Assembly: GCA_003056425.1 (NCBI GenBank)
Contig: PYVY01000006.1
Location: 124,001 to 188,000, forward strand
Source of the DNA: Alteromonas indica
GTDB lineage: Bacteria > Pseudomonadota > Gammaproteobacteria > Enterobacterales > Alteromonadaceae
Reading direction: 5' to 3'
Length of the DNA stretch: 64,000 bases
Positions 30,579 to 40,595 of the stretch are shown piece after piece (position 1 is the stretch's first letter; each line of letters starts with the position of its first letter). The notes under the pieces are model-generated. The model ran no database searches, was not told the origin of the DNA, and saw only the letters and a list, made by a program, of their open reading frames with translations. The translations under genes and the position numbers were made by a program.

Positions 30579-32528
30579 TTGAGCGATATGGCAAAGAATT
30601 TAATTTTATGGTTGGTAATTGCAGTAGTTCTTATGTCTGTCTTCCAGAGCTTTTCGCCTGGTGAGTCGACACGAGCACAGACCGATTACACAACCTTCTT
30701 GAAAGAAGCTAATCAGGGCAATATCCGTGAGGTTCGCATTGACAGTGAATCGCGGGAGATTCGCGGAACCAAGCGTTCTGGTGAAACATTTGTCACTTAT
30801 ATTCCTTATTTTGACGATAAGCTGGTGTCTGACCTTGCTGCCAAAGATGTTCGCATCTATGGCGAACCGCCTGAGAAACCTTCTATATTAACGTCAATTT
30901 TTATTTCGTGGTTCCCAATGCTTCTGCTTATTGGTGTATGGATTTTCTTCATGCGTCAAATGCAAGGTGGCGGTGGCCGTGGGGCAATGTCATTTGGTAA
31001 AAGCAAAGCGCGTTTGTTAGGTGAAGACCAGATTAAGACGACGTTTGCCGATGTTGCTGGCTGTGATGAAGCGAAAGAAGATGTTTCTGAGCTGGTAGAC
31101 TTTTTGCGCGACCCCTCGAAGTTTCAGAAACTGGGCGGAAAAATTCCTAAAGGCGTACTGATGGTAGGCCCGCCTGGAACCGGTAAAACGTTGTTGGCGA
31201 AAGCCATAGCGGGTGAAGCAAAAGTACCGTTTTTCACTATTTCGGGTTCTGATTTTGTTGAAATGTTCGTGGGTGTGGGTGCATCCCGGGTTCGCGATAT
31301 GTTTGAACAGGCGAAAAAGGCCGCGCCATGCATTATCTTTATTGACGAGATTGATGCAGTAGGTCGTCAACGTGGTGCTGGTTTGGGTGGTGGTCACGAT
31401 GAACGTGAGCAGACGCTGAACCAGATGCTAGTTGAAATGGATGGCTTTGAAGGACATGAAGGGATTATCGTGATTGCTGCAACCAACCGTCCAGATGTGT
31501 TGGATCCAGCCTTGCTACGCCCCGGTCGTTTTGACCGTCAGGTAGTAGTGGGATTACCCGATATTCGTGGCCGTGAGCAAATTTTAAAAGTACACGTGCG
31601 TAAAGTGCCGGTGGCTGATGATGTCGAACCCAGTGTTATTGCCCGTGGTACGCCTGGATTTTCCGGGGCCGATCTGGCTAACCTGGTGAACGAAGCTGCG
31701 CTGTTTGCCGCCCGCTCTAACAAGCGTTTGGTGGGCATGGAAGAGTTTGACAAGGCAAAAGACAAAATCATGATGGGCGCTGAGCGCAAGTCAATGGTTA
31801 TGTCGGAAGATGAAAAAGCCATGACGGCCTATCACGAAGCTGGTCATGCAATTGTGGGACGCCTGGTACCTGAACATGATCCTGTGTACAAGGTATCAAT
31901 CATTCCCCGTGGCCGTGCATTAGGTGTGACTATGTATCTGCCCGAGAAAGATCGGGTAAGTCATTCCAAGCAGCATCTGGAAAGTATGATATCCAGTTTG
32001 TTTGGCGGCCGTATAGCTGAGCAAGTCATTTATGGTGACGATAAAGTGACTACAGGTGCGTCGAACGATATCGAACGGGCTACTGAAATTGCACGTAAGA
32101 TGGTGACGCAGTGGGGCTTATCGAGCAAAATGGGCCCGATGCTGTATGCCGAAGATGAAGGTGAAGTATTTTTGGGTAAATCCATGTCTAAGGCATCAAG
32201 TATGTCTGATGACACGGCACGCGCCATAGATGCCGAAATTAAAGCCATCATCGATAGCAACTACGACCGTGCGAAGCAGATTCTGGAAGATAATGTGGAT
32301 ATTCTGCATACCATGAAAGATGCGCTAATGAAGTACGAAACCATCGATGCCAAACAAATTGATGACCTAATGAACCGTACAGATGTACGCCCACCGGCCG
32401 ACTGGGATGATCGTACGCCATCTGGTGGTGACAAACCAAGCGGCGGCAAACCTGCCCGCGAAGGTGAAATCACTAACGATGGGGTAGATAAACCCTCGGT
32501 AGGTAAACCTGGTGACCTGCCAGGCTGA
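30579..32528 (+). CDS. ftsH: ATP-dependent zinc metalloprotease FtsH
   Basis: A 649-residue inner-membrane AAA+ protease that degrades LpxC, sigma-32 and misassembled membrane proteins. Two membrane helices (about 7-24 and 104-124) flank a periplasmic domain; Walker A GPPGTGKT is at 197-204, the SRH region follows, and zinc motif HEAGH lies near residue 420. An AGAGGT site 8 bases upstream supports a TTG start at 30579; the alternative ATG at 30588 is only three codons later. The C-terminal 50 residues are rich in Gly, Asp, Lys and Pro and look disordered. Confidence 0.97.
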   Translation: MSDMAKNLILWLVIAVVLMSVFQSFSPGESTRAQTDYTTFLKEANQGNIREVRIDSESREIRGTKRSGETFVTYIPYFDDKLVSDLAAKDVRIYGEPPEKPSILTSIFISWFPMLLLIGVWIFFMRQMQGGGGRGAMSFGKSKARLLGEDQIKTTFADVAGCDEAKEDVSELVDFLRDPSKFQKLGGKIPKGVLMVGPPGTGKTLLAKAIAGEAKVPFFTISGSDFVEMFVGVGASRVRDMFEQAKKAAPCIIFIDEIDAVGRQRGAGLGGGHDEREQTLNQMLVEMDGFEGHEGIIVIAATNRPDVLDPALLRPGRFDRQVVVGLPDIRGREQILKVHVRKVPVADDVEPSVIARGTPGFSGADLANLVNEAALFAARSNKRLVGMEEFDKAKDKIMMGAERKSMVMSEDEKAMTAYHEAGHAIVGRLVPEHDPVYKVSIIPRGRALGVTMYLPEKDRVSHSKQHLESMISSLFGGRIAEQVIYGDDKVTTGASNDIERATEIARKMVTQWGLSSKMGPMLYAEDEGEVFLGKSMSKASSMSDDTARAIDAEIKAIIDSNYDRAKQILEDNVDILHTMKDALMKYETIDAKQIDDLMNRTDVRPPADWDDRTPSGGDKPSGGKPAREGEITNDGVDKPSVGKPGDLPG

Positions 32529-32539
32529 TAAATAAATTT

Positions 32540-32568
32540 AACGCCAGCCTTAGTGCTGGCGTTTTTTA
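32540..32568 (+). terminator. Intrinsic terminator of ftsH
   Basis: A stem ACGCCAGC/GCTGGCGT with loop CTTAGT is followed by six Ts, 12 bases after the ftsH stop. Confidence 0.88.
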
Positions 32569-32627
32569 TCATTTCACAACCACGCTATTGTGTTGTTCTC
32601 CTCATCTATTTTCGATCCGTTAATATC

Positions 32628-33455
32628 ATGAAATTTAATTCCAAAGACCTCGATCTATCTACTCCCCAAGTAATGGGAATACTCAATACCACACCAGATT
32701 CATTTTCTGATGGGGGCCAGCATGATTGTTTTGATAGTGCTGTTCGTCATGCTGCGGGCATGGTAAAAAGCGGCGTTAGTTTTATAGATGTTGGAGGTGA
32801 GTCTACCCGACCAGGCGCACCTGAAGTGTCGGTTCAACAAGAGCTGGATAGAGTTATACCTGTTATAGAAGCCATTCAGCAGCGCTTTGATGTAGTGATC
32901 TCTGTTGATACAAGTAAACCTGAGGTTATTACTGAAGCAGTGAGAGCTGGAGCGGCACTGATCAATGATGTTCGTGCGTTGCAAGCGCCGGGCGCTCTAG
33001 CTGCCGCAGTAAGCGCCCAGGTACCGGTATGTCTGATGCACATGCAAGGTGAGCCTAAAACAATGCAAAGTGCGCCTGTGTATCAAGACGTAGTGGGAGA
33101 GGTCACCGATTTTTTACGCCGACGCACCAATGCGTGTATAGACGCTGGTATAGATAAAGGTAACCTGATAGTGGACCCTGGCTATGGCTTTGGTAAATCA
33201 TTAGCGCATAATTATTTGTTGCTGGCGCAATTATCCAAGATCCAGGTTTTGGGTTATCCAGTACTGGTTGGCATGTCGCGAAAATCGATGATTGGTAAGG
33301 TGTTACATAACGAGGTTCATGAACGGCTTGCCGGCAGTATTGCGCTAGCTACCTTGGCCGCGCAGGCCGGAGCAAATATTATCCGTGTTCATGATGTTCA
33401 GCAAACGATAGATGCGGTTAAAATTGTTAATCAATTTTTAGCAGTACAACAATAA
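32628..33455 (+). CDS. folP: Dihydropteroate synthase FolP
   Basis: A 275-residue TIM-barrel enzyme of folate synthesis that joins p-aminobenzoate to the pterin pyrophosphate; it is the sulfonamide target. The pterin-binding motifs [11 protein letters not shown] and [11 protein letters not shown] are present, as are DPGYGFGKS and [12 protein letters not shown] 32628 gives the normal length (E. coli 282); the in-frame region upstream crosses the ftsH terminator. The glmM gene follows after 14 bases. Confidence 0.97.
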   Translation: MKFNSKDLDLSTPQVMGILNTTPDSFSDGGQHDCFDSAVRHAAGMVKSGVSFIDVGGESTRPGAPEVSVQQELDRVIPVIEAIQQRFDVVISVDTSKPEVITEAVRAGAALINDVRALQAPGALAAAVSAQVPVCLMHMQGEPKTMQSAPVYQDVVGEVTDFLRRRTNACIDAGIDKGNLIVDPGYGFGKSLAHNYLLLAQLSKIQVLGYPVLVGMSRKSMIGKVLHNEVHERLAGSIALATLAAQAGANIIRVHDVQQTIDAVKIVNQFLAVQQ

Positions 33456-33469
33456 TTAAGGAGTCCACT

Positions 33470-34813
33470 GTGACAGAACGTAAGTATTTCGGTACCGATG
33501 GTATTCGCGGAAAAGTAGGCGAAAGCGCCATTAATCCGGAGTTTGTCACCAAATTAGGCTGGGCAGCAGGAAAAGTGCTGGCTGGCCAGGGCACTAATAA
33601 AGTACTTATAGGTAAAGACACCCGTATTTCCGGTTATATGCTTGAATCTGCTTTAGAAGCAGGATTATCGGCAGCCGGTATTAATATTGGCTTGCTAGGA
33701 CCTATGCCAACGCCCGCCATTGCGTATCTGACGAAAACGTTCCGTTCTGAAGCAGGCATCGTAATAAGCGCTTCGCATAATCCTTATTACGATAATGGAA
33801 TTAAGTTTTTCTCGGCTGACGGCTTTAAACTGGATGACGATATCGAGTTGGCCATTGAGGCGATGATGGACCAGCCGCTCGAATGTGTGGCATCAAACAA
33901 ACTAGGTAAAGCGACACGGGTAGAAGATGCTGCAGGGCGTTACATTGAGTTTTGTAAGGGCACTTTTCCTTCGGACCTAAACCTTAAAGGGTTAAAGATT
34001 GTAGTAGATTGTGCCCACGGCGCTACGTATCACATTGCCCCAGATGTTCTGAGTGAATTAGGCGCCGATGTTATCGAAATCGGCACCACCCCAAATGGCC
34101 TGAATATTAACGACAAGGTCGGCGCTACCTCAATGCGCGCCATCGTGGATAAAGTACTTGAAGAAAAGGCAGACCTTGGGTTTGCGTTAGACGGTGATGG
34201 TGACCGGATTATGATGGTGGACCATTTAGGTAATATCCTGGATGGCGATCAGATTCTGTATATAGTGGCCCGAGATGCACTGAAGTGCGGGCGCCTGCAA
34301 GGGGGCGTGGTCGGTACGTTAATGACGAACCTGGCGTTGGAAAATGCGCTGGCTAAATTAGGTATTCCGTTTGCACGCAGTAAAGTGGGCGATCGGTACG
34401 TAATGGAATTATTACAGCAAAAGGGCTGGGCAATTGGCGGCGAAAGCTCGGGCCATATATTAAACCTGAATCTGGCCTCTACCGGTGATGGTATGGTGGC
34501 CGGCCTGCAGGTAATTACGGCTATGTTGCGGGCGAACATGAATTTACACGATCTCAGTAGTGGCTTTGAGAAATACCCGCAAACATTGATTAATGTGCGA
34601 TATGACGCCAGTGCCGGCAATCCGCTAGAGGATAGTCAGGTGGCCGAAGTAACGACACAGGCTGAAGCTTCTTTGGGTAAAACCGGACGTGTTTTATTAC
34701 GTAAGAGTGGCACTGAACCACTGTTGCGGGTTATGGTTGAAGCTCAGGAGTCCTCCAGTTCTAAAAACTGGGCGGAAAAAATAGCAGAAGTTGTTCGTAA
34801 AGTGGCCAATTAA
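33470..34813 (+). CDS. glmM: Phosphoglucosamine mutase GlmM
   Basis: A 447-residue alpha-phosphohexomutase converting glucosamine-6-phosphate to glucosamine-1-phosphate for UDP-GlcNAc. The phosphoserine is Ser102 in [12 protein letters not shown], as in E. coli; metal-binding DGDGDR and the phosphate-binding [12 protein letters not shown] are intact. Start is GTG at 33470 behind AAGGAG. It lies in the conserved folP-glmM pair. Confidence 0.97.
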   Translation: MTERKYFGTDGIRGKVGESAINPEFVTKLGWAAGKVLAGQGTNKVLIGKDTRISGYMLESALEAGLSAAGINIGLLGPMPTPAIAYLTKTFRSEAGIVISASHNPYYDNGIKFFSADGFKLDDDIELAIEAMMDQPLECVASNKLGKATRVEDAAGRYIEFCKGTFPSDLNLKGLKIVVDCAHGATYHIAPDVLSELGADVIEIGTTPNGLNINDKVGATSMRAIVDKVLEEKADLGFALDGDGDRIMMVDHLGNILDGDQILYIVARDALKCGRLQGGVVGTLMTNLALENALAKLGIPFARSKVGDRYVMELLQQKGWAIGGESSGHILNLNLASTGDGMVAGLQVITAMLRANMNLHDLSSGFEKYPQTLINVRYDASAGNPLEDSQVAEVTTQAEASLGKTGRVLLRKSGTEPLLRVMVEAQESSSSKNWAEKIAEVVRKVAN

Positions 34814-34848
34814 TTGAATTTGAGAAAGTAATTCTATTATTGGACTTG

Positions 34849-34887
34849 TATAATGGGGCGGGAATCGTTAATATCTCGCCCGCTTTT
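34849..34887 (+). promoter_or_regulatory. glmM-tpiA spacer: possible terminator hairpin and -10 box
   Basis: GGGCGGGA/TCTCGCCC forms an 8-bp stem (one G-U pair) at 34856-34881 followed by GCTTTTA, a plausible weak terminator for glmM. A TATAAT lies at 34849-34854 just before it, without a convincing -35. The two readings are not exclusive. Confidence 0.35.
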
Positions 34888-34910
34888 ATGACAGGGTAAG
34901 GTCTAGGCAC

Positions 34911-35651
34911 ATGACAAAAAGAACACCAATGGTTGCTGGAAACTGGAAGATGAATGGCTCAAGGTCATTAGTTGAAAGCTTCACCAATGTACTTAACAGC
35001 CATACGTTTGATAATATGGACGTGGTGGTGTGTCCTCCCGCCGGATTCTTATCGATGTTTGTAGCCCAAACCTATAGTCTTGGTGCACAAGATTGTAGTG
35101 CGCAGGATAACGGAGCGCATACTGGGGATAACTCAGTCCAGATGCTCAAGGAACTGGGGGCTAAGTACGTTATTGTTGGTCATTCTGAGCGTCGCCAGGA
35201 CCATGACGAGAGCAACGAGACAGTCGCCCGCAAAGCTCATAAAGCTCTGGCTGACGGCCTGGTACCTATTATTTGTGTAGGTGAGTCACTAAAGATTCGT
35301 GAAGCCGGCCAGGTAAACGAATTTGTAGGCGAACAGCTTGGTGCCATTTTTGCTATATTGGATGCAGAGCAAGTTGGACAGTGCATCATTGCGTATGAAC
35401 CAATCTGGGCTATTGGTACCGGCAAGACGGCCAGCCCAGAACAGGCGCAAGACGTTCACGCTTTTATCCGTGAGACATTAGCGAATTACCAAAGCGATTT
35501 GGCATTGAACACAAGACTGCTTTACGGTGGTAGCGTTAAACCTGATAATGCTGCACAATTATTTGCCCAACCCGATATTGACGGCGGGTTGATAGGGGGC
35601 GCAAGCCTCAACACAGACGATTTTATTGCAATTTGCCAAGCGGCAATTTGA
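34911..35651 (+). CDS. tpiA: Triosephosphate isomerase TpiA
   Basis: A 246-residue glycolytic TIM barrel. It has the N-terminal VAGNWKMNG with catalytic Lys, VIVGHSERR with catalytic His, YEPIWAIGTGKTA with catalytic Glu, and the phosphate loop GGSVKPDN and GGLIGGASL. It sits between glmM and secG as in many Alteromonadales, and secG follows after 10 bases. Confidence 0.97.
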   Translation: MTKRTPMVAGNWKMNGSRSLVESFTNVLNSHTFDNMDVVVCPPAGFLSMFVAQTYSLGAQDCSAQDNGAHTGDNSVQMLKELGAKYVIVGHSERRQDHDESNETVARKAHKALADGLVPIICVGESLKIREAGQVNEFVGEQLGAIFAILDAEQVGQCIIAYEPIWAIGTGKTASPEQAQDVHAFIRETLANYQSDLALNTRLLYGGSVKPDNAAQLFAQPDIDGGLIGGASLNTDDFIAICQAAI

Positions 35652-35661
35652 CGAGGAAGTT

Positions 35662-36108
35662 ATGGTATACGAAGTACTATTAGTAGCGTACCTGATTGTA
35701 GCCCTGGTGCTGGTTGGATTTGTTTTAATACAGCAGGGTAAAGGTGCAGACATGGGAGCCTCGTTTGGCTCGGGCGGATCTAATACAGTATTTGGCTCAT
35801 CTGGTTCGGGTAATTTTATGACCCGCACTACAGGTATCCTGGCGACTTTGTTTTTCCTGATCAGCCTGATTTTAGGTAACCTGACTGCTAATCGGGAAGA
35901 GTCTACAGACGGTTGGTCTGATCTTGGTTCGCAAAGTCAGTTAACCGTACCGGCAGAGCAGCAAAGCCCGGCCAAAAATCAAGACTCTGATATGCCGGTT
36001 ACTGAAGATATGCCAACAAATGATTTACCCGCCACAGATAGCGCAGCGCCTCAGGGTGATATACCTGCTGCTGATGAAAATGCTGAAAAAGGCGATACAC
36101 CAAATTAA
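35662..36108 (+). CDS. secG: Preprotein translocase subunit SecG
   Basis: A 148-residue protein with two membrane helices (about 2-22 and 52-74) and the conserved QQGKGADMGASFG loop with GSGGSNTVFG. SecG helps SecYEG protein export. It is longer than E. coli SecG (110): after residue 75 there is an extended hydrophilic tail rich in Asp, Glu, Pro, Ala and Thr, probably disordered and, by topology, on the periplasmic side. The ATG at 35662 is preceded by GAGGAAG. A tRNA-Leu gene follows after 8 bases, as in E. coli. Confidence 0.95.
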   Translation: MVYEVLLVAYLIVALVLVGFVLIQQGKGADMGASFGSGGSNTVFGSSGSGNFMTRTTGILATLFFLISLILGNLTANREESTDGWSDLGSQSQLTVPAEQQSPAKNQDSDMPVTEDMPTNDLPATDSAAPQGDIPAADENAEKGDTPN

Positions 36109-36116
36109 GTAAATTT

Positions 36117-36202
36117 GCGGAAGTGGTGGAATTGGTAGACACGCCATCTTGAGGGGGTGGTGAGCATAGCTCGTGCGGGTTCAAGTCCCGCTTTCCGCAC
36201 CA
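36117..36202 (+). tRNA. leuU: tRNA-Leu (anticodon GAG)
   Basis: An 86-base class II tRNA. The acceptor stem GCGGAAG pairs with TTTCCGC, the anticodon arm is CCATC-TTGAGGG-GGTGG with GAG at the centre, a variable arm follows, the T-arm holds GTTCAAGTC, and CCA is encoded. The position right after secG matches E. coli leuU. Confidence 0.97.
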
Positions 36203-36208
36203 ATTAAT

Positions 36209-36242
36209 AAAAGGCTGCACTGCTAAGGTGCGGCCTTTTTTA
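36209..36242 (+). terminator. Intrinsic terminator after tRNA-Leu
   Basis: A stem AAAGGCTGCAC/GTGCGGCCTTT (one T-G pair) with a 7-base loop ends in a T-run, 7 bases after the tRNA. It probably ends the tpiA-secG-tRNA transcript. Confidence 0.85.
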
Positions 36243-36689
36243 TGTTAACCCAAGCGGGTATTATCGTGCCTCGCCCCCAAACCTTCGGTAAAGCAAGTTC
36301 CCAGCTACGCGAATGCACTCAGGCTAGCCAGACATATTGCTGCATTAACCGGCGTGCACATACACACGTTAGCTTTATTCATCTCTTCCAGGTTTGACCG
36401 GCAACGCAGAAGCATCGTTATCTTTGAGTGTTGTATCTTATCTGCTTTAAGTATTTTCGCCCGGTGCTTAGCGGCCGTTTTGCGGCTATCCATTTGGCCC
36501 GGTGAACGGTCGCAAACTTCCCCTTGTGGCTTGGCTAAGTGCATGCCTATCATCTGTTTTCTATTATTTGTAGATAGTCTATGCGCGACCTCGCATTTTA
36601 TTAAATCTCTACTAAGCTAAAAAATAAGATAATGAAAAACGTTAATTGCCCGACTGCGGGAACGCGTTGTAACGGACTTCTCAGTATTT
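36243..36689. other. Gene-free stretch after tRNA-Leu
   Basis: This is where rimP-nusA-infB would be expected. No convincing gene, tRNA fragment or integrase remnant is seen; the open frames here lack ribosome-binding sites and have no family resemblance. It must hold the promoter of the following operon, but no consensus boxes stand out. Confidence 0.6.
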
Positions 36690-37382
36690 ATGTATAAATG
36701 GATTCTAACTGCGTGCTGGCTATGCTTTCCTGTGAGCACAGCTGCCAGTGTAATAACCTTGCAGGACAAACACGGGAAACCGTTACCCAATGCGATTATT
36801 TCGGGGGGCTATAGTAGCCAGTCTACCCCCCCGCAGAGCGAACAGACCGTGCATCCCGTGCGGGAGATGCAGCAAAAGCATCGACAGTTCTTTCCCCATA
36901 CGCTGGCCATCGCGGCCGGCGAAGCCGTCTCTTTTCCCAATAATGACAATACCCGGCATCATGTTTATAGCTTTTCCAGTGCTAAGGTTTTTAATTTAAA
37001 ACTTTATGATAACCAGTTTGTACCCAGCGTGACGTTTGACACACCTGGGGTGGTGACGCTGGGCTGTAATATTCATGACCAGATGAAAGGTTTTATCTAT
37101 GTCAGTAAGGGTGATGACTTTTGGGTCAGCGATGAGCAGGGTAAGGTATCCCTGCCCGATGATGTCCGCCGCTTTACAGTATGGCATCCGGCGTTGTCAG
37201 CAGACCATAATAGCAAGGTTAATTTCAATTACACTGCCCATGCCGCACCATTACCCAGTATTTTGATATTAGACACTGTCTTGGTTGTACCGGCCAAACC
37301 AGGTCAGCGATTTGGTCAGCGCACGTTTGGCCAGCAACCGCGCGGTGGGTCAACTAAAGGCCTGCAGCCGCTGGTGCAGTAG
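36690..37382 (+). CDS. Exported cupredoxin-like protein (often annotated as methylamine utilization protein)
   Basis: A 230-residue protein with a signal peptide (cleavage near residue 19, STAAS). The mature part resembles plastocyanin/cupredoxin domains. Candidate type 1 copper ligands are a histidine in DNTRHH (90-91), Cys126, His129 and Met132 in LGCNIHDQM, the classic C-x2-H-x2-M spacing. The last 30 residues are Gly/Gln/Arg-rich and may be flexible. It would bind copper in the periplasm and could carry or sense electrons. It is the first gene of a four-gene run and the next gene starts 7 bases after its stop. No methylamine dehydrogenase genes are present, so that label is not a functional claim. 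Confidence 0.82.
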   Translation: MYKWILTACWLCFPVSTAASVITLQDKHGKPLPNAIISGGYSSQSTPPQSEQTVHPVREMQQKHRQFFPHTLAIAAGEAVSFPNNDNTRHHVYSFSSAKVFNLKLYDNQFVPSVTFDTPGVVTLGCNIHDQMKGFIYVSKGDDFWVSDEQGKVSLPDDVRRFTVWHPALSADHNSKVNFNYTAHAAPLPSILILDTVLVVPAKPGQRFGQRTFGQQPRGGSTKGLQPLVQ

Positions 37383-37389
37383 GTCCATA

Positions 37390-39753
37390 GTGGGAGTCTC
37401 TACCGTTAGCTTTCGCAAAAGCTTATTCCAGGTGGTCATTGGCAGTATCCTGCTAACGGCGATTGTAATTTTAGTCGCTGTATGGACGGCCACGCTTACC
37501 CTGGTATCTGAGCAGGCCAGCAGAAGCCTGACGGTAGCCAGTGCGGTATTTACCAGTACCGTGAAGGAGCGGCAGCAACAGTTATTATCATCTGCCAGTG
37601 TATTAACCGCTGATTTTGGTTTTATCCAGGCTATTGCCAGCGGCGATGCCACCACCTTGTCTACCGCACTGGATAACCAGCGCCAGCGCATTGGCGCCGA
37701 TTTTCTGTTCACGGTAACGCCGGATCGCACTATTGTATGTTCTCACCAGCCGTGTTTTTCCTATATAGACTTGCTTGACGATGAGGCCCCGTTTAATGAG
37801 TTATTACGTACAGGGACTATCGGTAAATACCAGTTTATTGATGATGCGCTGGTACAATTGCTGTTGGTACCGGTAATCCGCGGCGGGGTAACAGCCATAG
37901 CAGGGCTGGGGTTTGTTATAGACGACCGTTTTTTGGCTGAATTATCTGCTATATCTCAGTCAGAGATTGTTATTGTACGTAACCTGGATAGGGGCCCACC
38001 TCCGGTTACCTCACCCAATCATGTGATAGCTGCCAGTCAAGGCCCTGACATGGCTAAGTATCTGTTGGATAGCCCCAGTTCATTAAACTGGCTTGACGTT
38101 AGTCTGCAGCATACCACCGGGTTTATCGTCCGCTCTGTGGCTCTGCCGGAACAATCTGATATCGGCGTATCTATTGTAGTGGCCCATGATATCCGGGATC
38201 AGCTCGCCAGCTTTGCGACGTTGCAAATGACCGTATTGGCGCTATCCGCTTTAGCTATTAGCTTAGCGGTGACGGTGGCAATGTTTCAGGCTAAAAAGCT
38301 TAGCGAGCCTGTGCATCAACTGGTGAGTGCGGCCAAACGCATTGCTTCTGGCGATTATGGCTCGAACCTGACTATACGTCACACAGTGACTGAACTGGCT
38401 GTGTTGGCTGAGTCATTTGATGCGATGCAAAGCCAGATTGTAGAACGTGAGCAGCGTATTCGTTATCAATCTGAACACGATCCCCTGACCGGATTATATA
38501 ATCGCGCCAGGGCCGCCACCGTAATCAATGAGAAACTGGCTAGCCGATTACCTTTTCAGTGCCTGGCGCTTAAAATTGTGGCCTTTCGTACCGTCAACGA
38601 CTTATACGGTTATGCAATCGGTGACTACTGCGTACAAATTCTGGCAAAACGCCTGTTACGCTGGCCTGGTCAGGCGGCTCGGTTATCCGGTGGAGAGATT
38701 TTATATATACCGGAACAGCCGCTGAACAATACTCAACTTGAAACATTAAAACTGATTCTTGAACAGCCGATTGAAAAATCTATTCTGGTTATTCCGATAA
38801 AAATCATGATTGCTAAAATTGCCTGCCCGAGCAAAGTAATCACCGCCGAAGATCTTTTTCGTAAAGTTAATATTGTGTTTGATGAGGCTACTCGCAATGA
38901 GCGATGGCTGGTGACCTACAAAGAAAGTATTGAAGCGAAATATTTGCGCCGGCTAGCCATTATTACCGAACTTAAGCAATCGCTGACTGCCGAGCGAAAC
39001 GAGTTATCTATGGTATATCAACCTAAAATTAACTTGCAGACTATGCAGGTTGTCAGTGTTGAAGCTCTTATTCGGTGGGATAACCATACCCTGGGCAAGG
39101 TGCCCCCAGACGAATTCATTCAAATTGCTGAACGTGCCGGACTGATAGATCAGGTGACGCACTGGGTGGTTACCCAGACGCTTCAGCATCTTCGATATTT
39201 TCGTGATATGGGCTTTGCATTTACGGTAGCCATTAACCTATCTTCTCAAGACATACAGAACCCGGTAGTGTTTGAGCGCCTAAACCGGCAGCTATCTGAG
39301 CTAGGGCTATCAGCCAGTGATATTGAGCTGGAAATTACTGAAAGTGATCTACTGGCTGATGGTCCACACGCTTTCCAGACGCTACTCAATTTGAAAGCGC
39401 AGGGCTTTACTCTGGCAATTGACGATTTTGGTACAGGCTATTCTTCTTTGTCCTACCTGAAGAAATTGCCAGTAGACAATTTAAAGATAGATAAAAGTTT
39501 TGTGCTTAAATTATCTACTGATACTGATGATCAGCGTCTGGTCCATACCATTTTAAGTCTAGCCGCCATGTTTGAATTGAATGTCGTGGCTGAGGGGGTT
39601 GAAGATGAAGCCGCACTACACATCTTGCAAGAGTGGGGCTGTCAGGTTGCCCAAGGCTATTTTATCAGCAAGCCATTACCCTTACAGGAGTTATTAGTAT
39701 GGTTAAGGGATACTGCCTATACGCCCAAAAATATTGGCACCGCACTTGGCTAG
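37390..39753 (+). CDS. Membrane sensor with degenerate GGDEF and intact EAL domain (c-di-GMP phosphodiesterase)
   Basis: A 787-residue signalling protein. Layout: membrane helix about 12-34, a periplasmic sensor domain of about 240 residues, a second helix about 278-298, HAMP about 300-350, GGDEF about 355-530, EAL about 540-785. The GGDEF site reads GGEIL (434-438), so cyclase activity is unlikely. The EAL site is intact: EALIRW from 558, and DDFGTGYSSLSYLKKLP with the metal-binding Asp pair later on. It should hydrolyse c-di-GMP in response to a periplasmic signal. The GTG at 37390, 7 bases past the cupredoxin stop, is the likely start; earlier frames run into that gene. Its 3' end overlaps the next gene by 55 bases. 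Confidence 0.9.
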   Translation: MGVSTVSFRKSLFQVVIGSILLTAIVILVAVWTATLTLVSEQASRSLTVASAVFTSTVKERQQQLLSSASVLTADFGFIQAIASGDATTLSTALDNQRQRIGADFLFTVTPDRTIVCSHQPCFSYIDLLDDEAPFNELLRTGTIGKYQFIDDALVQLLLVPVIRGGVTAIAGLGFVIDDRFLAELSAISQSEIVIVRNLDRGPPPVTSPNHVIAASQGPDMAKYLLDSPSSLNWLDVSLQHTTGFIVRSVALPEQSDIGVSIVVAHDIRDQLASFATLQMTVLALSALAISLAVTVAMFQAKKLSEPVHQLVSAAKRIASGDYGSNLTIRHTVTELAVLAESFDAMQSQIVEREQRIRYQSEHDPLTGLYNRARAATVINEKLASRLPFQCLALKIVAFRTVNDLYGYAIGDYCVQILAKRLLRWPGQAARLSGGEILYIPEQPLNNTQLETLKLILEQPIEKSILVIPIKIMIAKIACPSKVITAEDLFRKVNIVFDEATRNERWLVTYKESIEAKYLRRLAIITELKQSLTAERNELSMVYQPKINLQTMQVVSVEALIRWDNHTLGKVPPDEFIQIAERAGLIDQVTHWVVTQTLQHLRYFRDMGFAFTVAINLSSQDIQNPVVFERLNRQLSELGLSASDIELEITESDLLADGPHAFQTLLNLKAQGFTLAIDDFGTGYSSLSYLKKLPVDNLKIDKSFVLKLSTDTDDQRLVHTILSLAAMFELNVVAEGVEDEAALHILQEWGCQVAQGYFISKPLPLQELLVWLRDTAYTPKNIGTALG

Positions 39754-40595
39754 CCGGGCTTTGCTATTGTTTCGTCACGGCATCTCTGTGGATGCTAACA
39801 GCCGATAAGGCTATGGCAGGAGACGGTAAGTTAATTGCTACGGCTGGCCTGCAGCAAGTTGAAGGGGCCGGCGGCGGCGGATTGGTACCCTGGGCCACAT
39901 TAAGCGGCCATGACACCCGGGCCCAAACCTCGGGCAGTGTGTTTATGTCAAGATTACCCTTACCTGACTTTACGCTTACCGCGTACGGTGTTTCGCTGTC
40001 ACTGTATGATAGGGTTGAATTGTCCGTAGCCAGACAAGAATTTGATATCGCATCGCTGGGTGAGCAGTTGGCCCAACAGATTGTTGGCGTAAAGGTCCGT
40101 TTGTATGGCGACCTGGTGTATTCCCGCTGGCCCCAGTTATCGGCTGGTGTGCAATATAAAAACACGCAGTACCCCCTCATCCCTCAAACACTGGGGGTGC
40201 AAAAAATGTCAGGTACCGATGCCTATATCGCTGCCACCAAAGTGCATCTTAATGCTATCGCGGGTAGAAATCTAATATGGAATACCACTATGTCCTACAC
40301 GGATGCCAATCAGTTTGGATTGCTGGGTTTTGGAAATGCCAATGGCCACCAGCGACGTCTTCAATTTCAAGGTAGTATAGCGGTGTTGCTTACCCGCCAA
40401 TTGGCAATCGGGTTTGAGTATCGGGAAAAACCCAATAATCTCCCGCTGCCTGAAGATAATGCATTGGATGTATTTGTTACATACATACCCTCCAAATACT
40501 TCAACATTACCGCTGCCTGGGTAGACCTGGGTCGCATTGCTGGGCAGTCTGATCAGCAAGGTTGGTATTTTTCTTTGGGGGGGCAGTTATGGTAA
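39699..40595 (+). CDS. DUF3034 family protein, probable outer-membrane beta-barrel
   Basis: A 298-residue protein recognised as DUF3034 by the N-terminal ATAGLQQVEGAGGGGLVPWA stretch and YGVSLSLYDRVELSVARQEF. A signal peptide ends near AMA-G (residue 40). The mature chain alternates polar and hydrophobic residues and ends in Trp, as outer-membrane barrels do; this localisation is inferred. The ATG at 39699 has AGGAG 8 bases upstream and lies inside the end of the EAL gene. The function is unknown. It overlaps the haemoglobin gene by 7 bases, so all three are likely translated together. Confidence 0.85.
   Translation: MVKGYCLYAQKYWHRTWLAGLCYCFVTASLWMLTADKAMAGDGKLIATAGLQQVEGAGGGGLVPWATLSGHDTRAQTSGSVFMSRLPLPDFTLTAYGVSLSLYDRVELSVARQEFDIASLGEQLAQQIVGVKVRLYGDLVYSRWPQLSAGVQYKNTQYPLIPQTLGVQKMSGTDAYIAATKVHLNAIAGRNLIWNTTMSYTDANQFGLLGFGNANGHQRRLQFQGSIAVLLTRQLAIGFEYREKPNNLPLPEDNALDVFVTYIPSKYFNITAAWVDLGRIAGQSDQQGWYFSLGGQLW

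Noticed and set aside
36117..36202. tRNA-Leu as attachment site of a genomic island
   Set aside because: No integrase next to it and no second copy of the tRNA 3' end noticed downstream; kept only as a possible rearrangement point.
36354..36620. 88-codon plus-strand frame after tRNA-Leu
   Set aside because: Hydrophobic stretch appears by chance; no start signal and no family features.
36690..37382. Methylamine utilization function for the cupredoxin
   Set aside because: The label comes from remote similarity; no methylamine dehydrogenase or accessory genes are present.
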